A DNA stretch of 64,000 bases from Bacillota bacterium (GTDB taxonomy: Bacteria > Bacillota > Clostridia > Clostridiales > Clostridiaceae), in NCBI GenBank assembly GCA_021781745.1, contig JAJXWH010000001.1:124001-188000 (forward strand), written 5' to 3'. How positions within the stretch are numbered: the stretch's first letter is position 1; the number at the start of each line of letters is the position of its first letter. The notes under the pieces are model-generated. The model saw only the letters and a list, made by a program, of their open reading frames with translations. It had not been told where the DNA came from and did not search any database. The position numbers and the translations under genes are program-made. This document shows positions 8,187 through 16,595 of the stretch, piece by piece.

Positions 8187-9542
8187 ATGTTTAAAAATAA
8201 AACAGAAACTCAAGCAAGAGAAGAGATTTTAGATTCAATAAAAGAATACTATAATATGTTTCTAAAAAAAGAAACTAAATTTAATGAAGGTGATAAAATA
8301 TCATATTCAGGAAGAATTTTTGATGAAAATGAAATATGTAGTTTGATTGATAGTTCATTAGATTTCTGGCTTACAATGGGAAGATATTCAGATAGATTTG
8401 AAAGGGAGTTTGCAGAATTTATAGGGTCTAAATACTGTTCGGTGGTTAATTCAGGTTCATCTGCTAACTTAATTGCTTTCGCAGCATTGACATCTCCATT
8501 ACTTAAAGAGAGAAAAATTAATAGAGGGGATGAAGTGATAACAGTTGCAGCAGGATTTCCAACAACAGTTGCACCTATAATTCAATATGGTGCAGTTCCT
8601 GTTTTTGTGGATGTGACAATTCCTGAGTATAATATTGATGTAAATATGCTGGAAGAGGCACTATCAACTAAAACAAAAGCAGTGATGATTGCACATACAC
8701 TAGGTAACCCATTTAATCTTTCTAAAGTAAAAGAATTTTGTACAGAGCATAATCTTTGGCTTATAGAAGATAATTGTGATGCTCTTGGTTCTAAATATTG
8801 TATCGATGGAGAATGGAAATATACAGGAACAATAGGTGATATAGGTACATCTAGTTTTTATCCACCTCATCATATTACTATGGGTGAAGGCGGTGCAGTA
8901 TATACTGACAACCCACTTCTTAACAAGATAATTAGGTCAATGAGGGATTGGGGACGTGAATGCGTATGTCCATCTGGTGTTGATAATTTGTGTCAAAATA
9001 GATTTAATGGTCAATTTGGAGAACTTCCTAAAGGTTATGATCATAAATATGTATATTCGCATTTTGGATATAATTTAAAAATTACTGATATGCAGGCTGC
9101 AATTGGTTGTGAGCAAATAAAAAAGCTGCCGAATTTTGTTGTAGCTAGAAAAAATAATTGGAAAAGATTACGAGATGAGCTTGATTGTCTTACTAATAAA
9201 TTAATATTACCAGAATTAAATGAAAATTCAGATCCATCATGGTTCGGATTTTTAATAACTTTAAAAGATGATAGTGATTTTAATAGAGATGGGATTATAA
9301 GATATCTTGAAAAAAATGGCATGCAAACTCGTATGCTTTTTGCAGGAAATTTAATTAAGCATCCTTGTTTTGATGAAATGAGAAAATTAGGAACAGGTTA
9401 TAGAGTTGTTGGAAATCTTAAAAATACTGACAAAATAATGAATGATACGTTTTGGATTGGAGTATATCCAGGATTAGATGATGAAAGAATTACTTATATG
9501 ATAAATATTATTAAAGAATATTTTAATAATAATATAAATTAG
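8187..9542 (+). CDS. rfbH: RfbH-type CDP-6-deoxy-4-hexulose 3-dehydrase (E1)
   Basis: The protein has 451 residues and an aminotransferase fold of the DegT/E1 class. E1 enzymes use PMP plus a [2Fe-2S] cluster to remove the 3-hydroxyl of CDP-6-deoxy-4-ketoglucose. Two diagnostic features are visible. The PLP lysine is replaced by histidine in PHHITMGEGGAV (H228). The iron-sulfur cysteines are C197, C259, C261 and C269 (CxC then seven residues then C). Relative to the classical spacing there is a four-residue insertion between the first cysteine and the histidine. No E3 reductase gene is in view. The protein implies a 3-deoxy or 3,6-dideoxy sugar. A hairpin follows the stop. Confidence 0.88.
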   Translation: MFKNKTETQAREEILDSIKEYYNMFLKKETKFNEGDKISYSGRIFDENEICSLIDSSLDFWLTMGRYSDRFEREFAEFIGSKYCSVVNSGSSANLIAFAALTSPLLKERKINRGDEVITVAAGFPTTVAPIIQYGAVPVFVDVTIPEYNIDVNMLEEALSTKTKAVMIAHTLGNPFNLSKVKEFCTEHNLWLIEDNCDALGSKYCIDGEWKYTGTIGDIGTSSFYPPHHITMGEGGAVYTDNPLLNKIIRSMRDWGRECVCPSGVDNLCQNRFNGQFGELPKGYDHKYVYSHFGYNLKITDMQAAIGCEQIKKLPNFVVARKNNWKRLRDELDCLTNKLILPELNENSDPSWFGFLITLKDDSDFNRDGIIRYLEKNGMQTRMLFAGNLIKHPCFDEMRKLGTGYRVVGNLKNTDKIMNDTFWIGVYPGLDDERITYMINIIKEYFNNNIN

Positions 9543-9555
9543 TCTAAAATTAAAG

Positions 9556-9595
9556 CACTGATAACTATAATAGAAGTTATTGGTGTTTATTTTGT
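9556..9595 (+). terminator. Terminator-like hairpin after rfbH
   Basis: CACTGATAACT and AGTTATTGGTG pair with nine of eleven positions matching, followed by a T-rich stretch. It sits 14 bp past the rfbH stop and probably ends that transcript. Confidence 0.5.
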
Positions 9596-9640
9596 TGAAG
9601 AAGATTATGGTTATATAATATAAATTAAAAGGGAGGTAGT

Positions 9641-10032
9641 GTAAGCGTCAAAGTTTTGGTACCTATTTTTAATTTTTCATATGTATTAAAATATCCCAGT
9701 AAGGCAGTTATCTTTACTGGGATTAATTTTATTTCTTATCTTTAATTTTCATATTTTCAGGAATCTTATTGGACCAAGGCATAAGATTTTCTAGGCTTCC
9801 GCTATCAGATAAATCTATCTTTTATAGATTATCAAATAGATAAACCAAGTACCGTTCTACAACTAGTTTATTAGCCTTGGTCTGAAAGTATTCCAGATGA
9901 GCTACGCGTTAAGACTACCAAATAATTATTTCTATATAAAATTGTACCCAACAGAGAATATAAGATTTTCTGTTAAGTTTATTTTATCACTTGAATTATA
10001 CTACCGCTACGCGTCGATTCTTTGACGCTTAC
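9641..10032. mobile_element. IS66-family remnant: two transposase 3' ends back to back
   Basis: The ends are perfect 13 bp inverted repeats, GTAAGCGTCAAAG at 9641-9653 and its complement at 10020-10032. They begin with GTAAGCG, as many IS66-family ends do. Inside are two fragments of IS66 transposase C-termini. On the minus strand (stop at 9729-9731) the frame reads SGSLENLMPWSNKIPE and on to KIKDKK. On the plus strand (stop at 9923-9925) it reads PWSESIPDELRVKTTK. Each points outward to its own terminal repeat. Thus both halves are right ends and the rest of both elements is gone. A stem ATCCCAGTAA/TTACTGGGAT lies near the left end. No 8 bp target duplication is visible. The fragments cannot encode a working transposase. 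Confidence 0.72.
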
Positions 10033-10268
10033 GTTAATATAAATTGAAAGATAAGTATTAAATATGACTGTAATAGAGAGTGAAATGGATATTAGAAGAC
10101 ACCAAAAATTAGCAAGTGAGTTATGAATAATAAATGTTTTTAGTATTAATACTTCAAGTACTTATAAATATTATCGATAATTAATTTAAAGATTATAATG
10201 AAGCTATATTATTCTATAATAATGCTTTTTAAAACGGAAAGTCTTTTTATATTAAAGGAGCAAAGCAA
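10033..10268. other. Non-coding spacer between IS66 remnant and maf pseudogene
   Basis: This is about 236 bp of AT-rich sequence. A short frame near 10064 reads MTVIESEMDIRRHQ and stops after 20 residues, which I do not recognise. TAATATAAATTGAAAG at its left edge resembles TAATATAAATTAAAAG just left of the IS66 remnant, a 16 bp imperfect direct repeat. A ribosome binding site (AAAGGAG) remains in front of the dead maf copy. Confidence 0.4.
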
Positions 10269-11444
10269 ATGGTAGAAGTTGAAAAAACAAAATCAGGTTT
10301 ATTAACAATAAAGTATGATAATAAGTATATACATAGTAAATATGATCCTATGCGTGAGGTGTAGCAATTGATCGATGCCAATATCGATTTCTTAAATAGT
10401 CCTGTCATTGCAGTGTATGGATTAGGATATCATATAAATCATATAGTAAAAAAATGAATCAAAAGTCTATAGGATACGTATTTGAATATGACAATGTTAA
10501 TATAATTGGAAGTGATGACGAGGAATTTTATGAAAAGCTTGCAGAGATTATAGAGAAAGCTGGAGATATCATAATACATAGACCTTCATTAGAGACTATA
10601 AAGTTAACAAACGAATCCTTATATAATCTAATAGATGATTATTCATTAGTAAAGCAAGCTGATGAGTATAATGAAAAACTAAGAAAACTTCGCAAAGAGA
10701 ATTTTGAAGTAAATACAAAGCAAAATTATAAATTAATAGATGAATTTATTGATTTGTATAAAAATAATACTAAGCCTTACATAGTAGCATCAGCAGGACC
10801 CTCAATAGATGGTCAGCTTAATCTGCTAAAAGAAAATAGAGAAAAGTTCAATGTTATAAGTGTCGGAACATCTTTGAGAACTCTAATGGCTAAAGGAATA
10901 AAACCAAATGCAATAGTTATAACAGATGGGCATGAAATATTGAAAAATCAGCTTGAAGGTCATGCAAATGAAGATATACCATTGTCTTTATTCAAAGGCG
11001 TCAAGGTGGGCAGTGAATTATTATAATGGGCCTAAATATATATTTAATGTTAGTGAAAATGATAATTTTAAGATAGCAATAGAAGAAATTGTAGCAATAG
11101 CGGCTATGGACATTGCAGTTAAATTTGGTGCTAAAGAAGTTATATTTTCGGGACAAAATCTAGCATATATTGGAAATAAGTCTCATACTAAAAGCTATGA
11201 AAATATATGGATTTAAAGCTAAAGGCACTGATGGAAAAAAGACTAGAATTATTAAAGGTGTGGGCGGAAGTAATGTTGCTACTGCACAAGGATATATTAG
11301 ATTTAAGTTTAAGATAGAAAGATTAATAAGAAGAAATCTTCATGTGAAATTTGCGAATTGTAGTGAAGGTGTATTTATCGAAGGGGCAGAGCATATGAAA
11401 TTCGAAAAATTGATTAGTGATTATAGGAAAAATCCGTATTTGTA
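10269..11444 (+). pseudogene. Degenerate maf/DUF115 flagellin glycosyltransferase copy
   Basis: The sequence can be read almost end to end against the intact Maf gene 4 kb downstream, from MVEVEKTKSGLL to the C-terminal FIEGAEHMKFE. Lesions are plain. There is an in-frame TAG at 10362-10364 where the intact copy has CAA, and a 6 bp loss in GLGLGY. A one-base loss in an A-run near 10450 breaks the frame, and about 20 codons after YVFEYD are missing. Further one-base losses near 11005 and 11205 break it again. Three open fragments remain. Its old ribosome binding site (AAAGGAG) is still there. It is an older paralogue of the live copy and decayed next to the IS66 remnant. Confidence 0.85.
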
Positions 11445-11600
11445 AACAGTGAAAATAAATTTAGTGATTTTTTTATGTTTTCTTAATATAGAATTAAAAT
11501 GATAATGAATGAAATAAACTAGTAAATGGCAGGGAAAGCTCTTGTAAACTAAACAATGAAATTAAGTTAAAAACAACTTGTTGAAATGAGGTATTTTATT

Positions 11601-12875
11601 ATGAAATCAATAGGAATAGTAATTTGTAATTACAATAAAAGAGATTATGTATTGCAATGTATACAGTCAGTTTTAGAATCTAAAATGCAAGATTTTGATC
11701 TATATTTAGTTGATAATGCATCAGTAGATGATTCGGTAGAGATGATAGAAAAAGAATATCGAGATAAAGTAGAGCTTATTGTTAACAAAGAGAATTTAGG
11801 AGGTTCTGGGGGCTTTAATGCTGGACTTAGAAAGGCATTGGAAAAAGGATATAAATATTTAATGTGCATAGATAATGATGTTTTATTAGATGAAGATGCC
11901 ATAGGTGAATTATATAACTTTTTAGAAACTCACGATGATGTAGGGATGGTAGGATCTAAGGTTTATCATATGAATAATCCCGATTATGTACAGCAATTTG
12001 GAATAAATATTGATTTTAAAGATTATTGCGTAGAATCTAAATATTTAAATTATTTTGAAGATGGAACTATGCCGGAACTGGTTTATTGTGACAGTGTAGC
12101 AGCCTGTTCACTTATGGTAAGAACTTCTGTTGTAAAAGAAATAGGAGTTATGCCAGAAGAAAATTTTTTGTATTGGGATGATACAGAGTGGGGGTACCTA
12201 TGTAACTTAGCAGGCTATAAAGTTGCATCCTATGGAAAATCTAAAGTGCTACATGCTATGGGTGCAAAAAAAGAAAGTGAAAATACTTTTCCAACTTATT
12301 ATGCATGGAGAAATTGGATTTTATTTTTTATTAAATATACACCAGAAGAAAAGTTTGAAGAAATGACAAGGATGTTTTTATGTTCAATATTTAATATTGT
12401 ATATGAAGCGCTTTATAAAGGTGAAAAAAATAAAATGAAAACAATTATGTATGCTTATGATGATGCACTGCATCAGGTTTTAGGAAAGGCATCTGAAGGA
12501 AAAATATTTGAGTTAGATGCATCAGACGAAAAATTATCTGGCTTAATTACTGGAAAGAAAAAAGTTTTTATTAAAGACAATGGTTTTGAAACTATAGGAC
12601 AATCTTTATTTGAAAAAATGAAAACTATAAATCATGATTTGGAACGAGTAAAGCATGATAACGAATATTCCGATATTCATTTTACAATCTGTGATTCCAT
12701 ATTCACAATTCAGGATCTAAGTCTTAAAACTGTATATGTGGATATATATGATAGTATTTTGTCTACAGAAGATGATGTATTGAGAGTCATTAATTATAAT
12801 TATAGTAAAGAAGCTTTTATATATGCCCAGCAACCATTATTTTTGCATATGGCAAAAAAGATAAGAGAAAAATAA
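11601..12875 (+). CDS. Family 2 glycosyltransferase (rhamnosyltransferase-like)
   Basis: The ATG at 11601 is preferred over an in-frame ATG 15 bp upstream because GAGGT sits 8 bp before it, giving 424 residues. The N-terminus is a GT-A fold: SIGIVICNYN, VDNAS, then the metal-binding CIDNDVLLDED. GGSGGFNAG and a WDDTEWGY segment match rhamnosyl/galactofuranosyl-type GT2 enzymes. The last 130 residues are not recognised. It should add a sugar during building of the flagellin glycan in the cytoplasm. No membrane segment is evident. It lies directly after the dead maf copy. Confidence 0.8.
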   Translation: MKSIGIVICNYNKRDYVLQCIQSVLESKMQDFDLYLVDNASVDDSVEMIEKEYRDKVELIVNKENLGGSGGFNAGLRKALEKGYKYLMCIDNDVLLDEDAIGELYNFLETHDDVGMVGSKVYHMNNPDYVQQFGINIDFKDYCVESKYLNYFEDGTMPELVYCDSVAACSLMVRTSVVKEIGVMPEENFLYWDDTEWGYLCNLAGYKVASYGKSKVLHAMGAKKESENTFPTYYAWRNWILFFIKYTPEEKFEEMTRMFLCSIFNIVYEALYKGEKNKMKTIMYAYDDALHQVLGKASEGKIFELDASDEKLSGLITGKKKVFIKDNGFETIGQSLFEKMKTINHDLERVKHDNEYSDIHFTICDSIFTIQDLSLKTVYVDIYDSILSTEDDVLRVINYNYSKEAFIYAQQPLFLHMAKKIREK

Positions 12876-12957
12876 ATTGTATAATTGTTATGCCAAATAG
12901 AAAAAAACGCAATGAGCACATAATTTGATTTTCAATAATTATGAATTAAGGTGAGAA

Positions 12958-12990
12958 TGAATAGTTGAAAATTGATAATTGATAATTGGA
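12958..12990. repeat. Short AATTG-type intergenic repeat
   Basis: ATTGATAATT is repeated in tandem with GTTGAAA just before the ribosome binding site of the next glycosyltransferase. It is a partial member of the AATTGT/TTAACTG intergenic repeat family found at several other gaps in this window. Confidence 0.35.
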
Positions 12991-12996
12991 GGAACT

Positions 12997-14034
12997 ATGA
13001 TATCAATAAGCATATGCCTAATAGTAAAGAATGAAGAAGCAGTACTTTCAAGGTGTTTGGATAGTCTTAAAGGAGTTGGAGATGAAATAATAATTGTAGA
13101 TACAGGGTCTACTGATAATACAAAAAAGATTGCTTCAAAATATACAAATAAAATATTTGATTTTGAATGGATAGATGATTTTTCAGCCGCTAGAAACTTT
13201 GCTTTTTCAAAGGCAAATAAAGATTATATTTATAGTGCGGATGCAGATGAAGTTATTGATAAAGAAAATCACAAAAAATTTATGAATATTAAGCAAGTAT
13301 TGCTTAACGAAATTGAAATAGTACAAATGAAATATACTAATCAGTTAGAACATGGAACTACATATAATTTTAACACGGAGTATCGTCCTAAATTATTTAA
13401 AAGATTAAGAACCTTTACTTGGATTGACTCTATACATGAAACCATAAGAATTGAACCAGTTATTTACGACAGTGATATAGAGATTATTCATATGCCTATA
13501 TGTAATCATTCATGTAGAGACTTTAAAATTTTTTTGAAAATCATGCAAAAAGGTGAAAAGCTATCTTCAAGACTTTTAAGTATGTATGCTAAAGAACTAT
13601 TTATTTCAGGAAAAGCGTCTGATTTTGCATTAGCTCTTGAATATTTTGAAGGAGTTTTATATGATGAAGAACGTTCTAATGATGAAATAAAGTATGCTAT
13701 ATGTGTAATTGCTAAAGGTTATCGATTAAATAATGATGAATATAATTTCTTAAAAACTTGCATGAAAGGAATTGCAGATAAGCCGTGTTCAGAACTTTGT
13801 TATGAATTAGGAGAATATTATTATAAATTAAAGGATTATAGTGAAGCCATAATATGGTATTATAATGCTGCATTTGAAACAGGAAGTTTTTTAAATATTC
13901 ATTATAATGGTGATTATCCATTAAAGCGCTTAGGAGAATGTCATAAAGAAATAGGTAATGAGGACGAGGCAAAAAACTATATAAACATGGCTTTGAATTG
14001 GTCCGTACCTGAAAGTAAAGATGAGAAAGTTTAA
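12997..14034 (+). CDS. Family 2 glycosyltransferase with TPR-like C-terminal domain
   Basis: The ATG at 12997 directly follows GGAGGA; an upstream in-frame TTG is a worse start. The protein has 345 residues. It starts with a GT-A fold (SISICLIVKNEE, VDTGSTDNT, then SADADEVID as the metal site), the type common in SunS-like and clostridial glycan enzymes. From about residue 190 the sequence becomes helical with TPR-like repeats (ELCYELGEYYYKLKDYSEAI). TPR-bearing GT2 proteins often glycosylate proteins directly. Between the other glycosyltransferase and the Maf gene, it probably helps build the flagellin glycan. The acceptor is unknown. Confidence 0.8.
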   Translation: MISISICLIVKNEEAVLSRCLDSLKGVGDEIIIVDTGSTDNTKKIASKYTNKIFDFEWIDDFSAARNFAFSKANKDYIYSADADEVIDKENHKKFMNIKQVLLNEIEIVQMKYTNQLEHGTTYNFNTEYRPKLFKRLRTFTWIDSIHETIRIEPVIYDSDIEIIHMPICNHSCRDFKIFLKIMQKGEKLSSRLLSMYAKELFISGKASDFALALEYFEGVLYDEERSNDEIKYAICVIAKGYRLNNDEYNFLKTCMKGIADKPCSELCYELGEYYYKLKDYSEAIIWYYNAAFETGSFLNIHYNGDYPLKRLGECHKEIGNEDEAKNYINMALNWSVPESKDEKV

Positions 14035-14074
14035 CAAAACTCAAGTAGATTTACGTTAAAAAGGAGCATATATC

Positions 14075-15298
14075 ATGGTAGAAATTGAAAAAACCAAATC
14101 AGGTTTATTTACAATGAAATATAACAATAAATACATACATAGTAAATATAATCCCATAGAAGAAGCACAACAATTAATTAGTGCTAATATTGAAATATTA
14201 AATAATCCAACTATAGTAGTATATGGCCTAGGATTAGGATATCATATAAATAGCATATTAGAAAAAATGAATTCTAAATCTATGATTTACGTTTTTGAAT
14301 ATAATATAGATATAATTAAATACTGTAAAGAAATTAATAATAACATATTTAATCATAATAATATAAATATAATCGGAAGTAATGACAAAAAATTTTATGA
14401 AAAACTTGCAGAGTGTTTAGGTAAAGCAGGAGATATTATAATACATAGATCATCCTTAGAAACTATAAAATCTGATAATGAGTCATTATATAACTTAATA
14501 GATGATTTTTCATTAGTAAAACAAGCTGACGAACATAATGAAAAATTAAAGAAACTAGGCAAAGAAAATTTTGAAGTTAATACAAAGCAAAATTATAAGT
14601 TAATAGATGGATTTATTGATTTATATAAAGATATAACGAAGCCTTATGTAGTAACATCTGCAGGACCATCACTTGATAATGAACTTGATTTATTAAGAGA
14701 ATATAGAGAAAAATTTAATATTATAAGTGTTGGAACTTCATTAAGAGCTTTAATGGAAAAGGAAATAAAGCCAGATGCTATTGTTATATTGGATGGTAGT
14801 GAATTAGTGAAAAAGCAGCTTGAAGGTTATTCAAATGAAAATATACCTTTATGTTTTTGTGCAAAAGCATCAAGATGGGCAGTGAGTTATTATAAAGGGC
14901 CTAAATATATATTTAATGTTAGTGAATATGATAAATTTATTATATCTACTGAAGAAACAGTGGCAGTATCAGCAATTGATATTGCAATAAAATGTGAAGC
15001 AAAAGAAATTATATTTCTAGGGCAAGATTTAGCCTTTACAGGCGATAAATCTCATACGGAGACTTTTGAAAAAATTTACGGAATTAAAAATAATGGTGTA
15101 AATAATAACAAGATTAGAACAATTAAAGGTGTAGATGGAGGTTTGGTTAATACTGCACAAGGATATATTAGGTTTAAAATTAAGATAGAAAGATTAATGA
15201 GGAGCAATTCTCATGTGAAATTTGTTAATTGCAGCAAAGGAGCATTTATTGAAGGTGCTAAACATATTGAATTTAAAGATTATTGTAAATTAAATTAA
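14075..15298 (+). CDS. Maf/DUF115 family flagellin glycosyltransferase (MptE-like fold)
   Basis: The protein has 407 residues. The central domain has the Maf signature PYVVTSAGPSLD followed by ISVGTSLRAL and KPDAIVILDGSE. The family transfers nonulosonic acids or other sugars to serine or threonine of flagellin in the cytoplasm before export. This copy is shorter than the 600-residue Campylobacter proteins. No pseudaminic or legionaminic acid synthase gene is in this window, so the donor may be the deoxysugar made upstream. Its stop overlaps a candidate sigma-28 promoter for the flagellin gene. A broken paralogue lies about 2.6 kb upstream. Confidence 0.82.
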   Translation: MVEIEKTKSGLFTMKYNNKYIHSKYNPIEEAQQLISANIEILNNPTIVVYGLGLGYHINSILEKMNSKSMIYVFEYNIDIIKYCKEINNNIFNHNNINIIGSNDKKFYEKLAECLGKAGDIIIHRSSLETIKSDNESLYNLIDDFSLVKQADEHNEKLKKLGKENFEVNTKQNYKLIDGFIDLYKDITKPYVVTSAGPSLDNELDLLREYREKFNIISVGTSLRALMEKEIKPDAIVILDGSELVKKQLEGYSNENIPLCFCAKASRWAVSYYKGPKYIFNVSEYDKFIISTEETVAVSAIDIAIKCEAKEIIFLGQDLAFTGDKSHTETFEKIYGIKNNGVNNNKIRTIKGVDGGLVNTAQGYIRFKIKIERLMRSNSHVKFVNCSKGAFIEGAKHIEFKDYCKLN

Positions 15299-15322
15299 AG
15301 ATTTAATATCTAAATACGAAAA
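15296..15322 (+). promoter_or_regulatory. Candidate sigma-28 promoter of flagellin
   Basis: TAAA at 15296-15299, then 15 bp, then TACGAAAA. The sigma-D/28 consensus is TAAA-N15-GCCGATAT, so the spacing is right and CGA is kept, but the downstream box is weak. It gives a leader of about 100 bases before the flagellin gene. Confidence 0.35.
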
Positions 15323-15428
15323 TAAAAAGTAATTATTAATTAAAATAATAATATGATAAAAATATTACTAAAGTAATGTGGTATGAAATTATTTATTTTA
15401 TTAAACTATTAAAAAAGGAGGTCTCAGT

Positions 15429-16274
15429 ATGAGATTAACTCATAATATGTATTCTTTAGCAATATATAAGAATTACAAAACTTCACTAGCACAGAATTCA
15501 GAATCAATAGCTAATATAAGTTCTGGAAAGAAGTTAAATTCAGCTAAAGATAACCCAAATAAGATAGCAGATGCAGAGAGAATGAAAATAACTGTATTAA
15601 GTCGCAAACAAGCATGTGACAATGTTCAAGATACTGATTCTATGCTTCAAACTTTTGATGGAGCTTTGCAAGAAATGAATAATAATGTAGCAAGGTTAAA
15701 AGGTTTGGTTGTTAAAGCAGGAAATGGAACTAATAGTCAAAATGATCTTCAAAATATTCAAACAGAGATAGATAGTGTTTTGAATTCAATGAATGATTTG
15801 GCGAACAATACAGAATTTAATGGCGTAAAGATGTCTCAAGCTAATGGAACAACTAAGAATATTACAATTGGATCTGAAAGTGGAGATAATGTTGATATCC
15901 CTTTCTTTGATTTGACTACTGGAGGGATTGACTCCTCTTCTACTGGATTAGGTATCAAAAATTTAGATGTCACTGGACCAAACTTTAATATTGATCAGGC
16001 ACTTAACGACGTTGATTCTGCTGTTACAAAAATCACTGGTATCAGAAGTAAATATGGAGCTTTACAATCTAGATTAGAGGGAGCACTAAATAATTTTGAT
16101 GAAATAAATGACGTAACAACTTCAGCTGAAAGCAGCTTGGAAGATGCCGACATGGCGACAGAATCTTTGAAAAATTCAACAAGTCAGATACTAATAAATT
16201 CAGCAATTTCATTAATGGTACAAAGTAATCAGCTTCCACAGGATGCATTAAACATATTAGCAAGAGTTAAATAA
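15429..16274 (+). CDS. Flagellin
   Basis: The protein has 281 residues and follows a near-perfect ribosome binding site (AAAGGAGG). The N-terminal coiled-coil domain has SSGKKLNSAKDNP and the LQTFDGALQEMN heptads. The C-terminal domain (SAESSLEDADMATESL, then ILINSAISLMVQSNQLPQ) pairs with it as D0/D1. The variable centre, about residues 130-185, is short and Ser/Thr/Gly-rich, which suits glycosylation. The N-terminal motif differs from the usual INSAADDAAGLAI, having lysine and asparagine where the common form has alanine and glycine. It also ends in LARVK, not LLR. It is the polymerised filament subunit, exported by the flagellar type III system. A terminator follows. Confidence 0.85.
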   Translation: MRLTHNMYSLAIYKNYKTSLAQNSESIANISSGKKLNSAKDNPNKIADAERMKITVLSRKQACDNVQDTDSMLQTFDGALQEMNNNVARLKGLVVKAGNGTNSQNDLQNIQTEIDSVLNSMNDLANNTEFNGVKMSQANGTTKNITIGSESGDNVDIPFFDLTTGGIDSSSTGLGIKNLDVTGPNFNIDQALNDVDSAVTKITGIRSKYGALQSRLEGALNNFDEINDVTTSAESSLEDADMATESLKNSTSQILINSAISLMVQSNQLPQDALNILARVK

Positions 16275-16318
16275 AAAATGTTTTTTTAAAATAATTAAAT
16301 AAAAATAAAAATAAGAAG

Positions 16319-16360
16319 GAATGAATTATTGAATAATATTAATATTCATTCTATTTTTTT
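16319..16360 (+). terminator. Rho-independent terminator of flagellin
   Basis: GAATGAAT and ATTCATTC form an 8 bp stem, followed by TATTTTTTT. It lies 45 bp after the flagellin stop and before the promoter of the flgB leader. Confidence 0.75.
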
Positions 16361-16378
16361 CTATCATTATAAATTTTG

Positions 16379-16407
16379 TTGAAAACTAAAGAAAAAAATG
16401 GTAATAT
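16379..16407 (+). promoter_or_regulatory. Sigma-A promoter of the flgB operon leader
   Basis: TTGAAA and TAATAT are separated by exactly 17 bp. Transcription would start near 16414, just before the c-di-GMP aptamer. This placement supports the riboswitch call. Confidence 0.6.
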
Positions 16408-16429
16408 GGATTGGGAAAATTAATTATAT

Positions 16430-16595
16430 AGATATTAGCACACTTATTGAAAAATAGGGCCGCAAAGCTATGAGTCTAAGGAAATTTCATTTCTATGATT
16501 GTCAGGTTGCCAAAATATAATTATAATAAGTTTTGATATTTATTTTTTATTATATTTTGGTGTCTATGGTTTATATAGGCACCATTTATTTTTTG
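16430..16595 (+). ncRNA. Cyclic di-GMP-I (GEMM-I) riboswitch with terminator
   Basis: The aptamer core is recognisable. A P2 hairpin has a GAAA tetraloop (CTTATT-GAAA-AATAGG). Then come the invariant GCAAAGC, a P3 arm containing CTAAGG, and the 3' GTCAGGTTGCC. P1 pairs ATATTAGCA (16432-16440) with TGCCAAAATAT (16508-16518). A terminator follows: TGGTGTCTAT pairs with ATAGGCACCA at 16558-16584, then a T-tract. The P1 3' strand CCAAAATATAA (16510-16520) is also a perfect complement of TTATATTTTGG (16550-16560), which overlaps the terminator. Thus ligand binding should free the terminator and turn the operon off, as described for flgB of Clostridioides difficile. Confidence 0.88.

Noticed and set aside
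9641..10032. A functional insertion sequence
   Set aside because: Only the last 20-40 codons of two transposases remain; both lack catalytic residues and an in-frame stop interrupts each upstream.
13712..14044. A 110-codon minus-strand frame opposite the TPR glycosyltransferase
   Set aside because: It is rich in Y, L and H as expected from antisense of helical, N/Y-rich coding sequence; no start signal.
15429..16274. Calling the flagellin a hook-filament junction protein FlgL from its N-terminal motif
   Set aside because: The C-terminal third (DADMATESL, QILINSAISLM, SNQLPQ) is flagellin, and its position after Maf with a strong ribosome binding site and its own terminator fits a filament protein.
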